Assembly (NCBI RefSeq): GCF_963576615.1
Contig: NC_088717.1
Coordinates: forward strand, 26,236,013 to 26,300,012
DNA length: 64,000 bases
DNA from: Watersipora subatra
Taxonomy: Eukaryota; Bryozoa; Gymnolaemata; Cheilostomatida; Watersiporidae
Direction of reading: 5' to 3'
Shown: in pieces, positions 24,688 to 34,799 of the stretch
Position numbering within the stretch: position 1 is the stretch's first letter
Layout of the letters: the number at the start of each line of letters is the position of its first letter
Made by a program: the position numbers and the translations under genes
Notes under the pieces: generated by a model
Told to the model about the DNA's origin: nothing
Databases searched by the model: none
Seen by the model: only the letters and a program-made list of their open reading frames with translations

Positions 24688-24886
24688 AAGGACATTAGTC
24701 ATCATGTTGTTTTACTAAGCCTAATGACAATAATCAAGGACAGAAAGAACAGAGGAGCAGCAACGAAGTTGCAACCCATACTATTACTAGCAACAACAGT
24801 GCCAGAGACTATTATTATTTCTGTGACACAATGAAAGTTGAAGAGAACCTACACCAAACAAACAAAAATAAACCTAGAGCTATAAT

Positions 24887-25400
24887 TTGATGTACCTACT
24901 ACTTATCCAATTCAAGATTAATACAGGAGCAGATGTCACAGTGATGATTGAGGAGTCATTTGGTTTGTTGAATGTAAAACCTGACTTAAAACCTCCTGAC
25001 ATACAGTTAAGTAGTTCTAATCGTTCATTGATTGTATTAGGATGTTTTCATGTCAATGCTGTATTACAGGGCAAATCTTACTGTATCAAAATGTATGTTG
25101 TTAAGTGTCATAGCAACTTTTTGTCGAGGTTTACTGCAGTTAAAATTTATTTATTAGCCTGTGTAGGAGAGCTAGGCATGCTGAAAAGATTTTTGGCTCA
25201 TATACAGATCATAGAGAATGTAAAACCTGTGGCGGTATCTATGTCTAGGCAAGTTCCTTTTCCTCTGTTGTTTAGGGTTGATCAAGCCATTTATCGCATG
25301 CTGGAGGACAATGTGATTTATGCATTAACAGAGCCAACATAATCGTGCTCAAACATTGTTTCGGTTGAAAAACCAAATGGCACTATATACGTATAACCCA
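24887..25400 (+). pseudogene. gypsy protease and N-terminal RT fragment
   Basis: The ORF at 24887-25342 holds the protease active site (INTGADVTVM, with Asn in place of the usual Asp) and the following SSNRSLIVLGCF segment. It then reads VKPVAVSMSRQVPF and LEDNVIYALTEPT, the start of reverse transcriptase, continuing to VEKPNGTIYV near 25355-25390. RT then stops abruptly. The replaced active-site residue and the truncation mean no activity. Confidence 0.8.
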
Positions 25401-26612
25401 GTTGCCGTATATGTACCTGGTAGTAAGATGTATTTGTCTGATGAACTGTTTAGGGAACCTAGTGATACTGCTACAGCAGATGAAAAACCATTTTCTGAAA
25501 AGATTGAATTTTACGCTAGTTCTAAGGTTGGCAATTTTCCGGCTTCTCTGAGTAGGCTAGATAAGGTTAGGATCACATCTAAGGTTGACAATGTAATTGC
25601 TAGAGCTGTGCAGTACACTATACATGGCTGGCCAAAGCATATCAAAGACGTAGAGCCTGACCTGCACAAGCTGTTTTCTGAAAGAGGCTCACTTTCAGCA
25701 GCGGAAGGGTTGTTGCTTTACAATACTCACATCGTAGTACCTGTGACCATGAAACAAGATATACTGTCGTCTGCTCATGAAGGGCACTAGGGTATTAGTA
25801 AATGTAGAGAAAGAGCTGGTCAATTGGTTTGGTGGCCAGGCATGTCAAAGTATATAGACACTTTCTTTAAACTATGTGATCATTGCAATAAACATGCTAG
25901 TGCTAACCAACCTGAGCCAATGATCATAAGTGACCTTCTACCTTTTAAATGGTATCGCATATGTACTGATTTGTTTTATCATAAAGCTAAAAACTATCTG
26001 GTTGTGCAAGATCAGCATAGCAAGTACATTGAAATAGTTAACTTGTCTAGTATGCATACACATATAGTAATCCAGAAGCTGATGAGCATGTTTACTCGCT
26101 GGGGTTAACCAGTTGAGTTAGTTTCTGCCAATGAGCCACAGGATGCAAGTGACAAATTTAAACACTTTCTGAGGATGCATGAAATTACCCATATCACGAG
26201 CAGCCCATACTACTCACAAGCAAATGGCTCTGCAGCAAGGGAAGTGCAGACTGCTGAAAAAATTCTTAGATTTGAAAACCCAATGCTGGCTTTAATGGTG
26301 TGCAGGTCATCAAAAACTAATACTGGGTACACCCCTAATGAAATCATGCTAGGTCGTCAAATACGAACCAATGTTCCATGCCATGATTCTGCTCTGCACG
26401 ATGTTTTAGTAGATGACCAAGATGTACAAAACACAAATCGCGAGATGAAGCAAATAGCTAAACAAGCTTACGATTACACTGCTTTTTCAAGACCTCTAAA
26501 TGAACTAGCTACGAGTACGTTAGTTCAGATTCGTAGAGATGGCGAATGGTCTGACCAGAAATATGTGGTGATCGGTAAAGCCAACACACCGAGATCTTAT
26601 ATAGTAAAATAA
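25401..26612 (+). pseudogene. RNase H end plus integrase of second gypsy element
   Basis: After the RT fingers the sequence jumps directly to VYVPGSKMYLSDELFR, which belongs to the end of RNase H, so the palm with the catalytic YxDD and the RNase H core are deleted. Integrase follows: zinc-binding HEGH...CDHCNKHA (25770-25905), core start ICTDLFYH, VSANEPQD where a TDNGPQF-like segment is usual, then SPYYSQANGSAAREVQTAEK (26195-26255) and LGRQIRTNVP. A stop after HEGH, another at 26106, and loss of expected active-site residues show decay. Confidence 0.88.
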
Positions 26613-27239
26613 CCAGTTACAGGCTGTAGCTCTTGCAGAAATCGTAGACAGTTACTGAAATCTAATCATTGTAACTTGTCGGCTAGCAATATCATGAGTC
26701 CCAATGATGGTGAGTCAGGTGTTCTGCAACAATCAGGTTAACGTAGCTCATATCTCAACACCAGTTTTATAGATTGGGAATAAGCTGAGCCATCAGTACA
26801 TAATAATGGCCCAGAGAAAGGTGGTCGAATGGGACTTCTACCTAGACGTGACATTCAGCCACCTAAACGGTTAGCTGATCTTGACATGAGCCATAGATAG
26901 GTATTTCCAGAGAATAAATATTACATGCTAGCAATAAAATAATACATGGGCTGGCGTGTTGATGGTAGCAGACATGAAGCCCTTTCATGCTGCACGTTAC
27001 TATCGTCATGGTTTGACTCAGTGCTCATATGGCAATCACTCAAAAGGTCCTGATTTGACCTACTGCCTCCATGACAATCGATGTAGAATCTCATACTACA
27101 TTGTATTTTAGTGTGATTATATTATATAAAGTATTATATTCTTGTTTGTGTTTTGTCTTGCATAGTTAAGTGTTTCTTACTAGTCACAATTTCAGAATAC
27201 TTATAAAGCTTCTCATTTTTTTTAAACAGGTAGAATTTT

Positions 27240-27364
27240 TAGTAAGTAGTAATTTGGAGTTGGCTATCCTTATACAATTATACTCATTGTATTGTATTGG
27301 AGTTGTCATACCATCATAAACATCTATGTTTTGATTAAAATAGAGATTGCAGGGCAACACATCA
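27240..27364 (+). repeat. 3' LTR (conserved part) of second gypsy element
   Basis: Direct repeat of 23765-23889. No clear polypurine tract precedes it at this boundary, one reason to think the real LTR starts further left, near 27110. Confidence 0.65.
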
Positions 27365-27744
27365 TTGATCAAGGTTTAAACAATCAGGATTAAACAAGTA
27401 TGATTATGGTGTCTATAGCTAGAAGGAGACCAACAGAGTAGAGACAATATCAATAACGAGAGAGACAGGCAGCCAGCAGATAGTGACGGCATTTCGGCAT
27501 CTATTTTTGTTCTGTTTTAATAGCGATTAAGTTTCATTGATTTTAATCTTGAAACATTTTGGTAATCAGATAACCTCAAACACCACAACAGTCGCAAATG
27601 ATAGAAAGTTTCTGATACTTTTCGATAAAGTCTAGTAAAACTTTGTGAGCGGTCATCCTTAAAATAAAGCAAAAAAATTTGGAGTATAACTATAGCTATA
27701 GCTATAACTATAATTCTATATAGTGCTGTAACGCTGTTGATGAA

Positions 27745-27850
27745 AATAAACACACACGCACACACACACACACACGCACACACATATACTGTAATGCTAT
27801 ATATGCTATAATGCTATAACGCTATATATGCTAGAATGCTATAATGCTAT
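27745..27850. repeat. AC microsatellite and ~11-bp gctataat repeats
   Basis: An (AC)n tract with a few cg interruptions (about 27748-27783) is followed by repeats of ctataatgct/ctatatatgct to 27850. Confidence 0.95.
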
Positions 27851-27930
27851 TAAGGAATTATCCATTAGAAAACAAAATTCTAAGAGAGATCTATTAAAAA
27901 ATAATTTAGCCATTTTCAAAGAGCTTTATA

Positions 27931-28017
27931 ATGTCACACTCACTACCAGATTTGGATGATGAACACAGATACTTTTATACAGTTCCTGACTCATACTATA
28001 GAATGTTTAATTATTAA
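27931..28017 (+). pseudogene. A-like exon 1 relic, just upstream of A1
   Basis: A 28-codon frame begins MSHSLPDLDDE and stops with TAA after FNY. It parallels exon 1 of gene A (MPYSPLDSDDE in A1), and the bases before the ATG (attttcaaagagctttata) resemble the A1 leader (gttttcaaacaacttcatc). There is no Cys-aromatic end, no donor site in the right place, and no matching exons 2-3 before A1. It looks like a dead or truncated extra copy of the gene family. Confidence 0.6.
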
Positions 28018-28167
28018 GGCAATGTGTATACCTAAAAACTGGTGAAAACCCTTTAAGAACATTTCAAAAGCAAACAATGTGGATTGCATGGTGACTCAAC
28101 ACATTGCTTGCTGTATAACTATAGTTAACTGGCTATGGGTTTCCATCATCCTTTTGCGAAATTGTTT

Positions 28168-28330
28168 GGAAATTCCACCTTGAGAATATTCTAATTATAT
28201 ATAAGATTAGAAGCAGCAAAACATGAGTCATGTATATTTGTCTCATCAGCAAAACTTTTCCATGATAAATTTCCAAGTGATTTGGAAAATACATTTGGTA
28301 AACGAAAATTCCAGTGGCTCGGTATAAAAA
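28168..28330 (+). promoter_or_regulatory. A1 promoter: kB-like site and TATA box
   Basis: TATAAAAA at 28323-28330, 87-94 bp before the ATG. GGAAATTCC at 28168-28176 lies about 150 bp upstream of it. The same arrangement is found before the other five intact genes. The kB-like reading is inferred from sequence only. Confidence 0.6.
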
Positions 28331-28416
28331 GAAAGGTGAACTAAACACTTCCTTTTTTAAACAAGTGGAAGCAGCTCAACTTCTAAAGCACCTGAGAGTT
28401 TTCAAACAACTTCATC

Positions 28417-29045
28417 ATGCCGTACTCACCACTAGACTCGGATGATGAACCAAATGATCCATTTGGAAGGCAATACACATTTCAGACTGCAGTGGAAGTT
28501 CACAATGGGAACTGTTCCTTTGAAAAGTAAGGAAATTAATAATAATTGCTATGAAAATTAATAATACTTTTGTTTTCAAATTATTGTATAGATAATTATG
28601 TAAATCCTTTTGTAGAACCCTCATAGTCGGTGGTTTCCTATTCACAAGAATCTGCTTGTGCGGCAAATTGTAAGTGTGACTATCGATGTGGTCTAGTTCA
28701 CTTTAAGAATAAATTGTAGTTTCCTTGGTTTCCATTGTTACATTACTGCATGATACAGAAGCTCTCTGAGCAAGAAGTGTTAGTTTAGTAGCAAGGGTAA
28801 AGATTTACAAAAAGAGATGAGAAATTTTTTTGATGTTGACATTTGCAGTTATATCTATTCTTAAATTAATTAAGCCTAAATGATTTATTAGACTTACACA
28901 AAAGAATTATAATATTTAATATATTTACAGGGGAGGTCATAATTCTGAAACTCACTACAACTCTGACTGCAGGTGGAAAAAGATCATAGACAGAGTGTCT
29001 AATAAAGTCTACCTTGTGCGTCGCTGTGTTTGTTTTCCAAAGTGA
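28417..29045 (+). CDS. gene A1: 92-aa two-module cysteine protein, novel family
   Basis: Three exons: 28417-28526, 28616-28669 and 28931-29045, with GT-AG introns of 89 and 261 bp, both phase 2. I do not recognise the family. The protein starts with an acidic segment (PLDSDDE, residues 5-11) and has six Cys: 33, 50, 52, 68, 87, 89. They form two modules, C33-x-F...R-x-C50-L-C52 (exons 1-2) and C68-R-W...R-R-C87-V-C89 (exon 3). An in-frame TGA just upstream of the ATG rules out a longer start in this exon. No signal peptide or membrane segment. AATAAA at 29199. Closest relative here is A3. The six Cys could bind metal or form disulphides; function is unknown. Confidence 0.85.
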
Positions 29046-29049
29046 AAGT

Positions 29050-30236
29050 GAAAAATGTGACCAAGGTTAACAGCAGTCTTACTTTTGCCTCTGGATTCAG
29101 TCTAATTATTATGTAAAAATGTGTTGTTATCAGTTTTAACTGTGCCCAATTTATCTGTTTCTAGTAACTTCTACAAGAGCATGGCCAAATCTGTTCAGAA
29201 TAAATAAAATCTTGTCTCTAAATCTACACATGTAACATTGTTACAATAGTATCATCATCTGATGCTGCATAATTGTGTTGATATAATGAGTTTTGAAAAA
29301 TAAGTGATTTGCATAAAGGTTATAAAATAAATCAAAGTTTCAAACGGAATACAATTTGAGAGCTCACATAAGTATTAACTTGGAGCAGTTTTTGCCAGCT
29401 GAGTGAAAGATAACATAACAGGATGCAATAATATACCAGCACTTTGGGATCATCTTCTCCAAAGCATGTCTCATAGGCATAGCCATAGGCAAAATTGAGA
29501 CATTTTTTATATAAAAGCTTTCGACCTTTATATACTAAGCAACTAGATAGCTGACAAAGTGATATATCAGGTCTCTTACTGTCTTAAGCAAAGGTTTTGA
29601 CATGGCCAGGCCACAGAACACACAAAGACAGCCAGCTCTTTACTTACTGTCATGCAACAACAAATGATTGCATATTGTTGTGTAAAGTGGTAATGAGGGC
29701 TGTGCATAGTGTCTTTTCCACTGATGCTCTTTGGACAAAAACCTTGAAAGTGGTGACGTTAAGCCTGCATATTTGTAAAAAAAACTTGAAAGATTTTAAG
29801 TAGGGCATGGTGCTGTTAGTTGTGTGCACATGTAGATAACTAGCACATGGTTAGTTATATTCATCTCTACAGACTCATTAGATGTCCAAGTATACAGATG
29901 GCTCCACCTTCGACTTTTCTAGTTTCTTGTGTCATATGTAGACTACTTATGATGTCACATTATGAAAACTATTTTGTATTGAGCAGTGTGAATGAGTAAC
30001 CATATACCACAGCTATGTTAAGGCTTTAATATACCAGTGGAAGAGAAATAGAGACTCTAAAAATGAAATTATTTCTGCAGCTGGATGGTTACGAGTGAAA
30101 CTAAGTTAAGGTGTAGTGATGAGGCTAGGCATGCTATGCAGATGCATGATAAACCAGCTATTTAAAGGCGTGCATGTAAATGTTTAGTGATTATCACCGC
30201 ATGCTTTAGGAAAACGGAAAACAAAATTTCCTGTGA
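29050..30236 (+). other. A-B intergenic segment, duplicated
   Basis: No gene supported. Much of it is conserved in the minus-strand units (39.2-40.63 kb and 54.85-56.1 kb), for example around cccagctctttactt and the catgcggtgataatcacta complement. Duplicate copies share small ORFs (such as 29597-29803 here and 55465-55713), but their frames and ends differ, so I do not call them genes. Confidence 0.6.
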
Positions 30237-30238
30237 TC

Positions 30239-30404
30239 GGAAATTCCAAAGGTCATGCTGTTAGTGGATCAGTACTTTTATCATGACTAATGATCATTCT
30301 GGGAAACCCTTTTTTGGAATTCCGCAAACAAGTTTCATTTTTCCCTTCCTGGAAACTTTCTGAAATTTTGGATATCTCATTTAACTGTAGGCCTACTATA
30401 AAAA
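30239..30404 (+). promoter_or_regulatory. B1 promoter: kB-like, STAT-like sites and TATA box
   Basis: TATAAAAA at 30397-30404. Upstream lie GGAAATTCC (30239-30247), GGGAAACCC (30301-30309), and TTCCTGGAA (30346-30354), the last fitting a TTCN3GAA STAT-type palindrome. The block is largely conserved before B2 and B3. Binding factors are inferred only. Confidence 0.55.
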
Positions 30405-30493
30405 GGAAGCCATCCATATGATGGCATCAGAACTTTTGATAGTTTCGAACTGCTCACACCCGCTCTTTATAACGCATAAGACAAACATTAGAC

Positions 30494-32289
30494 ATGGCGC
30501 ATAGACCACTAGACAGTGATGATGAGATAGACCCAGGACAGACAGTTAGCAATCTACCTGTTGAAGTGCAAGAGCATGCACCTTCAAGATATCCGGGAAG
30601 AAAATGCCACTACAACAGGTAATTTTACATCGAAACTATTGTAATTGAGTTGTGTACTTGGGACATTAAAAATATTGAACCCTGAATTGGTAATTTGAAA
30701 CTAACTCTAAATAGTTCAGTAGCGTGTAAAAGGAATGTAACTTTGATTAAATTTTAAAACAGTTGCATCTTCTAAGGAAGTACCATTGGTAGATATTTTT
30801 ATAAGTTTTCAAATTAGGCTTTTGTCAACTAATAGAAAGCACTTGCCTCACTTGCCATGGTGACAGCCTTCATATTAATACTTAATAAACTGATACAGAG
30901 AGATACCAGTTGGCTCACAGCTGCTTAGATAAATAACCGCTGTTTTAGGTCACACAAATTTAAGACAATACGACAAAGTGGGTGCATGAGCTCTTGGAAG
31001 ATCAAAGAGTTCACCTTGACCCGAGAGTGCATATGCGGTAAATAGTAAGTACAAGTGAAACATTGTAACACTTTTTCAGTAGGTTTGTACATGAGCTTTT
31101 GTTATCGTTATATGATTGGATTTATGAAGAGACTGTTTATTATACTAGTGTAGAAACTTGTTCATCAAAACCATTGGAAACAATTTTTACACAGATTTTA
31201 TGTAAAAATTAAGCCATTAACATAACAAGGTATATCACCCTACTATTGTTAGCCTGTCATGACAAGCTGTTGTTTTTACGGAGTTGTCCCCGTCAAGCGA
31301 AGCGAGCAAAACAACAGCTTGTCACAATATGTACGCACTGCACCTGATGCATCAGCTGCACTGAAAAGGAGTTGTTCTCTTCCGTCTATGCGGCTTGGCT
31401 GTGATGTTATGTCGGTCGCTCCATTGGTAATCATACCGAATTTAGCCCAAAAATTTATGCAGAAAAAAAAAGATAAAAACAATCAACCAGAGACCAGTCT
31501 TTGCGATAAACTTTAGTAAAACTTAAGAAGGCAACAGCAGCAACTAAACATGTTGTTATTTGTGGGCTCAGTCAGTTTTATTTGTATTTTTGTATCAGTC
31601 AGTTTTAGTTGTTCTAAAGTGAATTCAGTTTCATTGCTGGCTCATTCATTGTTTTCAGTTAATTAGTTACAAATAGATAGGTTATATGGATGCCGAAATT
31701 CAGTTACCATGGCCTCTGCTACAGAAGTTCAACATTAGCCAGAACAGACCATTACACTATGACTTTTTGCAACCTCAGTTGCAGTTTGAAGATATGTTAA
31801 TGTTAACGTTTTTATCTTATTTTTTCTACATAAATTTTTGGGCTAAATGCGTTATGATTACCAATGGAGCGACCTACATAACATCGCAGCCAAGCTGCAT
31901 AGACGGAAGAAAACAACTCCCTTTCAGTGCAGCTGGCGCATCAGGTGCCGTGCGTATAGTGACAAGCTGTTGTTTTGCTCACTCTGCTCGATGAGGGACA
32001 ACTCCGCACAAACAACAGTTTGTCAAGACAGGCTATAATATAATTGTCTGAACCCATTGTTTACATTTCAAATTAGTTGGCACAGAAATTAGGTAGAAAT
32101 TATTAGCAGGTTATTGGCTACTCTACACAAAGGTTATCATATTATTTTGATTGTGTTTATTTTAGCCTAACTAGTGACTGGGAGAACCATTACAGTGATC
32201 AGTGTAAATGGAAAAGAATCACTGACCAGGTTACAAAAAAGGTCTATCTGATTCGAAAGTGCGTCTGTAAAAAACCATCCGGTGTATAG
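30494..32289 (+). CDS. gene B1: 114-aa two-module cysteine protein, novel family
   Basis: Exons 30494-30618, 30949-31044 and 32166-32289, introns phase 2 with GT-AG ends. Same design as A: acidic PLDSDDE start (residues 5-11), then two Cys modules. Seven Cys at 38, 54, 69, 71, 87, 106, 108. Module 1 (C38-H-Y ... R67-E-C69-I-C71-G-K) is longer than in A and has the extra C54; module 2 is C87-K-W...R104-K-C106-V-C108. Intron 2 (1121 bp) is enlarged by a 782-bp transposon; without it the length matches B2 and B3. No signal peptide. Candidate AATAAA at 32452. Function unknown; intactness of three paralogues argues for use. Confidence 0.86.
31252..32033. mobile_element. 782-bp non-autonomous element with ~228-bp inverted repeats
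   Basis: Terminal inverted repeats of about 228 bp (31252-31479 and 31806-32033) begin gcctgtc and are flanked by TA on both sides, as in elements that duplicate a TA target. Each arm holds its own hairpin (gacaagctgttgtttt and its complement). No transposase. It lies in intron 2 of B1 and is absent from the same intron of B2 and B3, so it inserted after those copies separated. ORFs inside (31259-31516 and others) are by-products of the repeat. Confidence 0.9.
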
Positions 32290-33660
32290 AGACGATATCA
32301 ACCATGGAGTGACTGTTATCTAAAAACATTAGTCTATATTTAACGGTTATAATATCAGTCACTAAATCATGCAATACCGTGATTAATTTACTAACTTTAA
32401 GTAAATTGAAAATCACACTGTCAGCAAATATAATAATTGAATATTATATATAATAAATGCTTATGAACAACATCTCTTGTTGTGAATGTGCCTTCGAACA
32501 CACATGTTTCAACTCGCAAATATGCATATGAATCTGATAAGAACAAGTGATATGCTTCAACAATAATAACAACCAAATAGGCATCTCTGACAGTACATTT
32601 GAAACTTTATAAAACTTTAGCATTTTAATTCCAAGCTGGAATAAGTTTTCATGGATCTGATGACTGACTGCAACTGGTCAAGGCTAGAAGTTCTTTATGT
32701 TAACCTGAACAAACATTCTATATTTAGTTCCTGATGGTCAGCAATATGATCTCTCAATAAGTGATCCAGAGCATGACATACAGTGTTGTGCATATCCAGT
32801 TCACTTTGGTTATCATGCTTTCCTTTATTTCACCAGTTATATACATATACAAATATAGACAACTATAAATAAACAAAATGACAGCTGGTGCCATAAAACC
32901 TAAAATTGTTCTATGAATTGGATGATGTAATAATATTATGCAATAAAAATTTTTGATTTCCAAAATCTTTGGAAACGAAAGCCTGGAATTTCCGATGCTC
33001 AGTGTGAAAGCAGAATATTGATTGATATCAATACATTCAGAGAGCTACTGTATGTTGACTATGAAATACCTTACACCACATTTGCTTCTTATGAAAACCT
33101 AGCGATGAAATTACAGTTTCCAACAGCATTGGAAGGATGAAGTATGAAAGCTAGCACTCTCATCTAGTCTTTTCAACTATGAACAACCAATCTAAAGTTT
33201 CGATAAAATTCCTGTAAAACCATTACATGCCATCACGTTGACCTTTGCATATATAGTACGTGCACAACAACTCTAGAGTTTCCATAAAATTCCTGTAAAA
33301 CCTTTACACTCCATCATGTTGACCTTTGCATACTATCATATTGCTGATAAACATTGACTGTGAGTTGACTTCTGTAAGCAAAGACAAAAGAGTCAAACCT
33401 CATGAGATATCTGAAGACGGTTTTAAAACAACAATAAAAACTGTCAGAGTTATTGTCTTTCAAACAATATACTTTGACAACACATGATTAGCAAATTAAT
33501 TTTGACCTTGAGGTGAAATAAGTTTGTTTTCTGCACATTGGTTCATTTCAATCATATATTTAATAAAATCAATTTTATAATAAAATATATTAACAAACGG
33601 TACAATATTATTATAGTTCAGCATAGCAGCCTTTGAAAATTTTGTTGATTTATTATTTGA
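32290..33660. other. B1 3' flank and D segment with ORF-like relic
   Basis: B 3' flank (to about 32580) is shared with 37.8-38.1 and 53.5-53.8 kb. The D segment follows, also present at 42.05-42.75, 50.9-51.75 and 62.2-62.9 kb. Its plus frame at 32973-33140 reads PGISDAQCESRILIDINTF, then ELLYVDYEIPYTTFASYENL, ending at a TGA where other copies have TGG. A divergent minus-strand ORF (32754-32963) has one hydrophobic stretch (AVILFIYSCLYLYM). I cannot say which, if either, was ever translated. Confidence 0.55.
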
Positions 33661-33669
33661 TTCATAGTT

Positions 33670-34583
33670 GCACACATGACTGTTAGCTGTTAGCTGTTAG
33701 TACACATGGCTGTTAGCTGGTAGCACACATGGCTGTTAGCTGTTAGGTGGTAGCACACATGGCTGTTAGCTGGTAGCACACATGGCTGTTAGCTGGTAGC
33801 ACACGAGGCTGTTAGCTGTTAGCTGGTAGCACACAAGACCGTTAGCTGTTAGCACACAGGGCTGTTAGCTGTTAGCTGGTAGCACACATGGCTGTTAGCT
33901 GGTAGCACACATGGCTGTTAGCTGTTAGCTGGTAGCACACATGGCTGTTAGCTGTTATCTGTGGTAGCACACATGGCTGTTAGCTGGTAGCACACGTGGC
34001 TGTTAGCTGTTAGCTGGTAGCACACAAGACTGTTAGCTGTTATCTGTGGTAGCACACATGGCTGTTAGCTGGTAGCACACGTGGCTGTTAGCTGTTAGCT
34101 GGTAGCACACAAGACTGTTAGCTGTTAGCTGGTAGCACACATGGCTGTTAGCTGTTAGCTGGTGGCACACATGGCTGTTAGCTGTTAGCTGGTGGCACAC
34201 ATGGCTGTTAGCTGTTAGCTGGTAGCAAACATGGCTGTTAGCTGGAAGCACACATGGCTGTTAGCTGTTAACTGGTAGCACACATGGCTGTTAGCTGTTA
34301 GCTGGTAGCACACATGGCTGTTAGCTGGTAGCTGGTAGCACACATGGCTGTTAGCTGTTAGCTGGTGGCACACATGGCTGTTAGCTGTTAGCTGGTGGCA
34401 CACATGGCTGTTAGCTGTTAGCTGGTAGCGCACATGCATGTTAGCTGTTAGCTGGTAGCACACATGGCTGTTAGCTGTTAGCTGGTGGCACACATGGCTG
34501 TTAGCTGGTGGCACACATGGCTGTTAGCCCTTAGCTGGTAGCTGGTGGCACACATGGCTGTTAGCTGTTAGCTGGTAGCACAG
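33670..34583 (+). repeat. minisatellite 1 (gctgttagctggtagcacacatg)
   Basis: About 0.9 kb of tandem repeats mixing 21-bp and about 30-bp units built from tagctgttagctggtagca and cacatggctgt. The reverse complement of the same tract is at 49971-50675, with matching flanks (attatttgattcatagttg). Long ORFs across it are a consequence of unit lengths divisible by three. Confidence 0.95.
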
Positions 34584-34799
34584 AGACAAAGACTATTAAA
34601 GTGTCTCTTCATTACCTACTTTAATTTTCACCCACAAAACGTATTAGACCATGTTTAGAAAGCTGCACTGCTTATAACCGTTTTAATAAATTGCTACCAA
34701 ATTATTTTATCTGTATAAACTTCATTTTAGTAAGTAGAGTTGATTGAAGTTACTAGACTAAATACTTTCAGCAAATGTGTGTCATATCTCTCTTTTGCA

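Larger units (their letters stand above)
23765..27364 (+). mobile_element. second Ty3/gypsy element, internally deleted
   Basis: Direct repeats of about 125 bp (23765-23889 and 27240-27364) bracket gag, zinc knuckle, protease, a fragment of RT, the end of RNase H, and integrase, all on the plus strand. The capsid and integrase wording (SPYYSQANGSAAREVQTAEK) fits the group often annotated as K02A2.6-like gypsy elements. Most of RT and the RNase H core is missing and several stops are present. Weaker similarity upstream of both direct repeats suggests the true LTRs are longer. Confidence 0.88.

Noticed and set aside
31259-31516. ORF in intron 2 of B1
   Set aside because: It lies in the inverted repeat of the transposon; the matching arm has ORFs with other ends, and no domain is seen.
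28417-32289. A and B proteins as defensins or IL-17-like cytokines
   Set aside because: No signal peptide, wrong cysteine spacing for either, and only short resemblance around W...C-x-C.
34033-34514. Repetitive ORFs (CYQLTANSHV-type) across minisatellite 1
   Set aside because: Product of tandem units; no start context, and the other copy differs in unit order.
33670-34583. Possible CRISPR array
   Set aside because: The units are contiguous and similar throughout, with no unique spacers, and the genome is eukaryotic.
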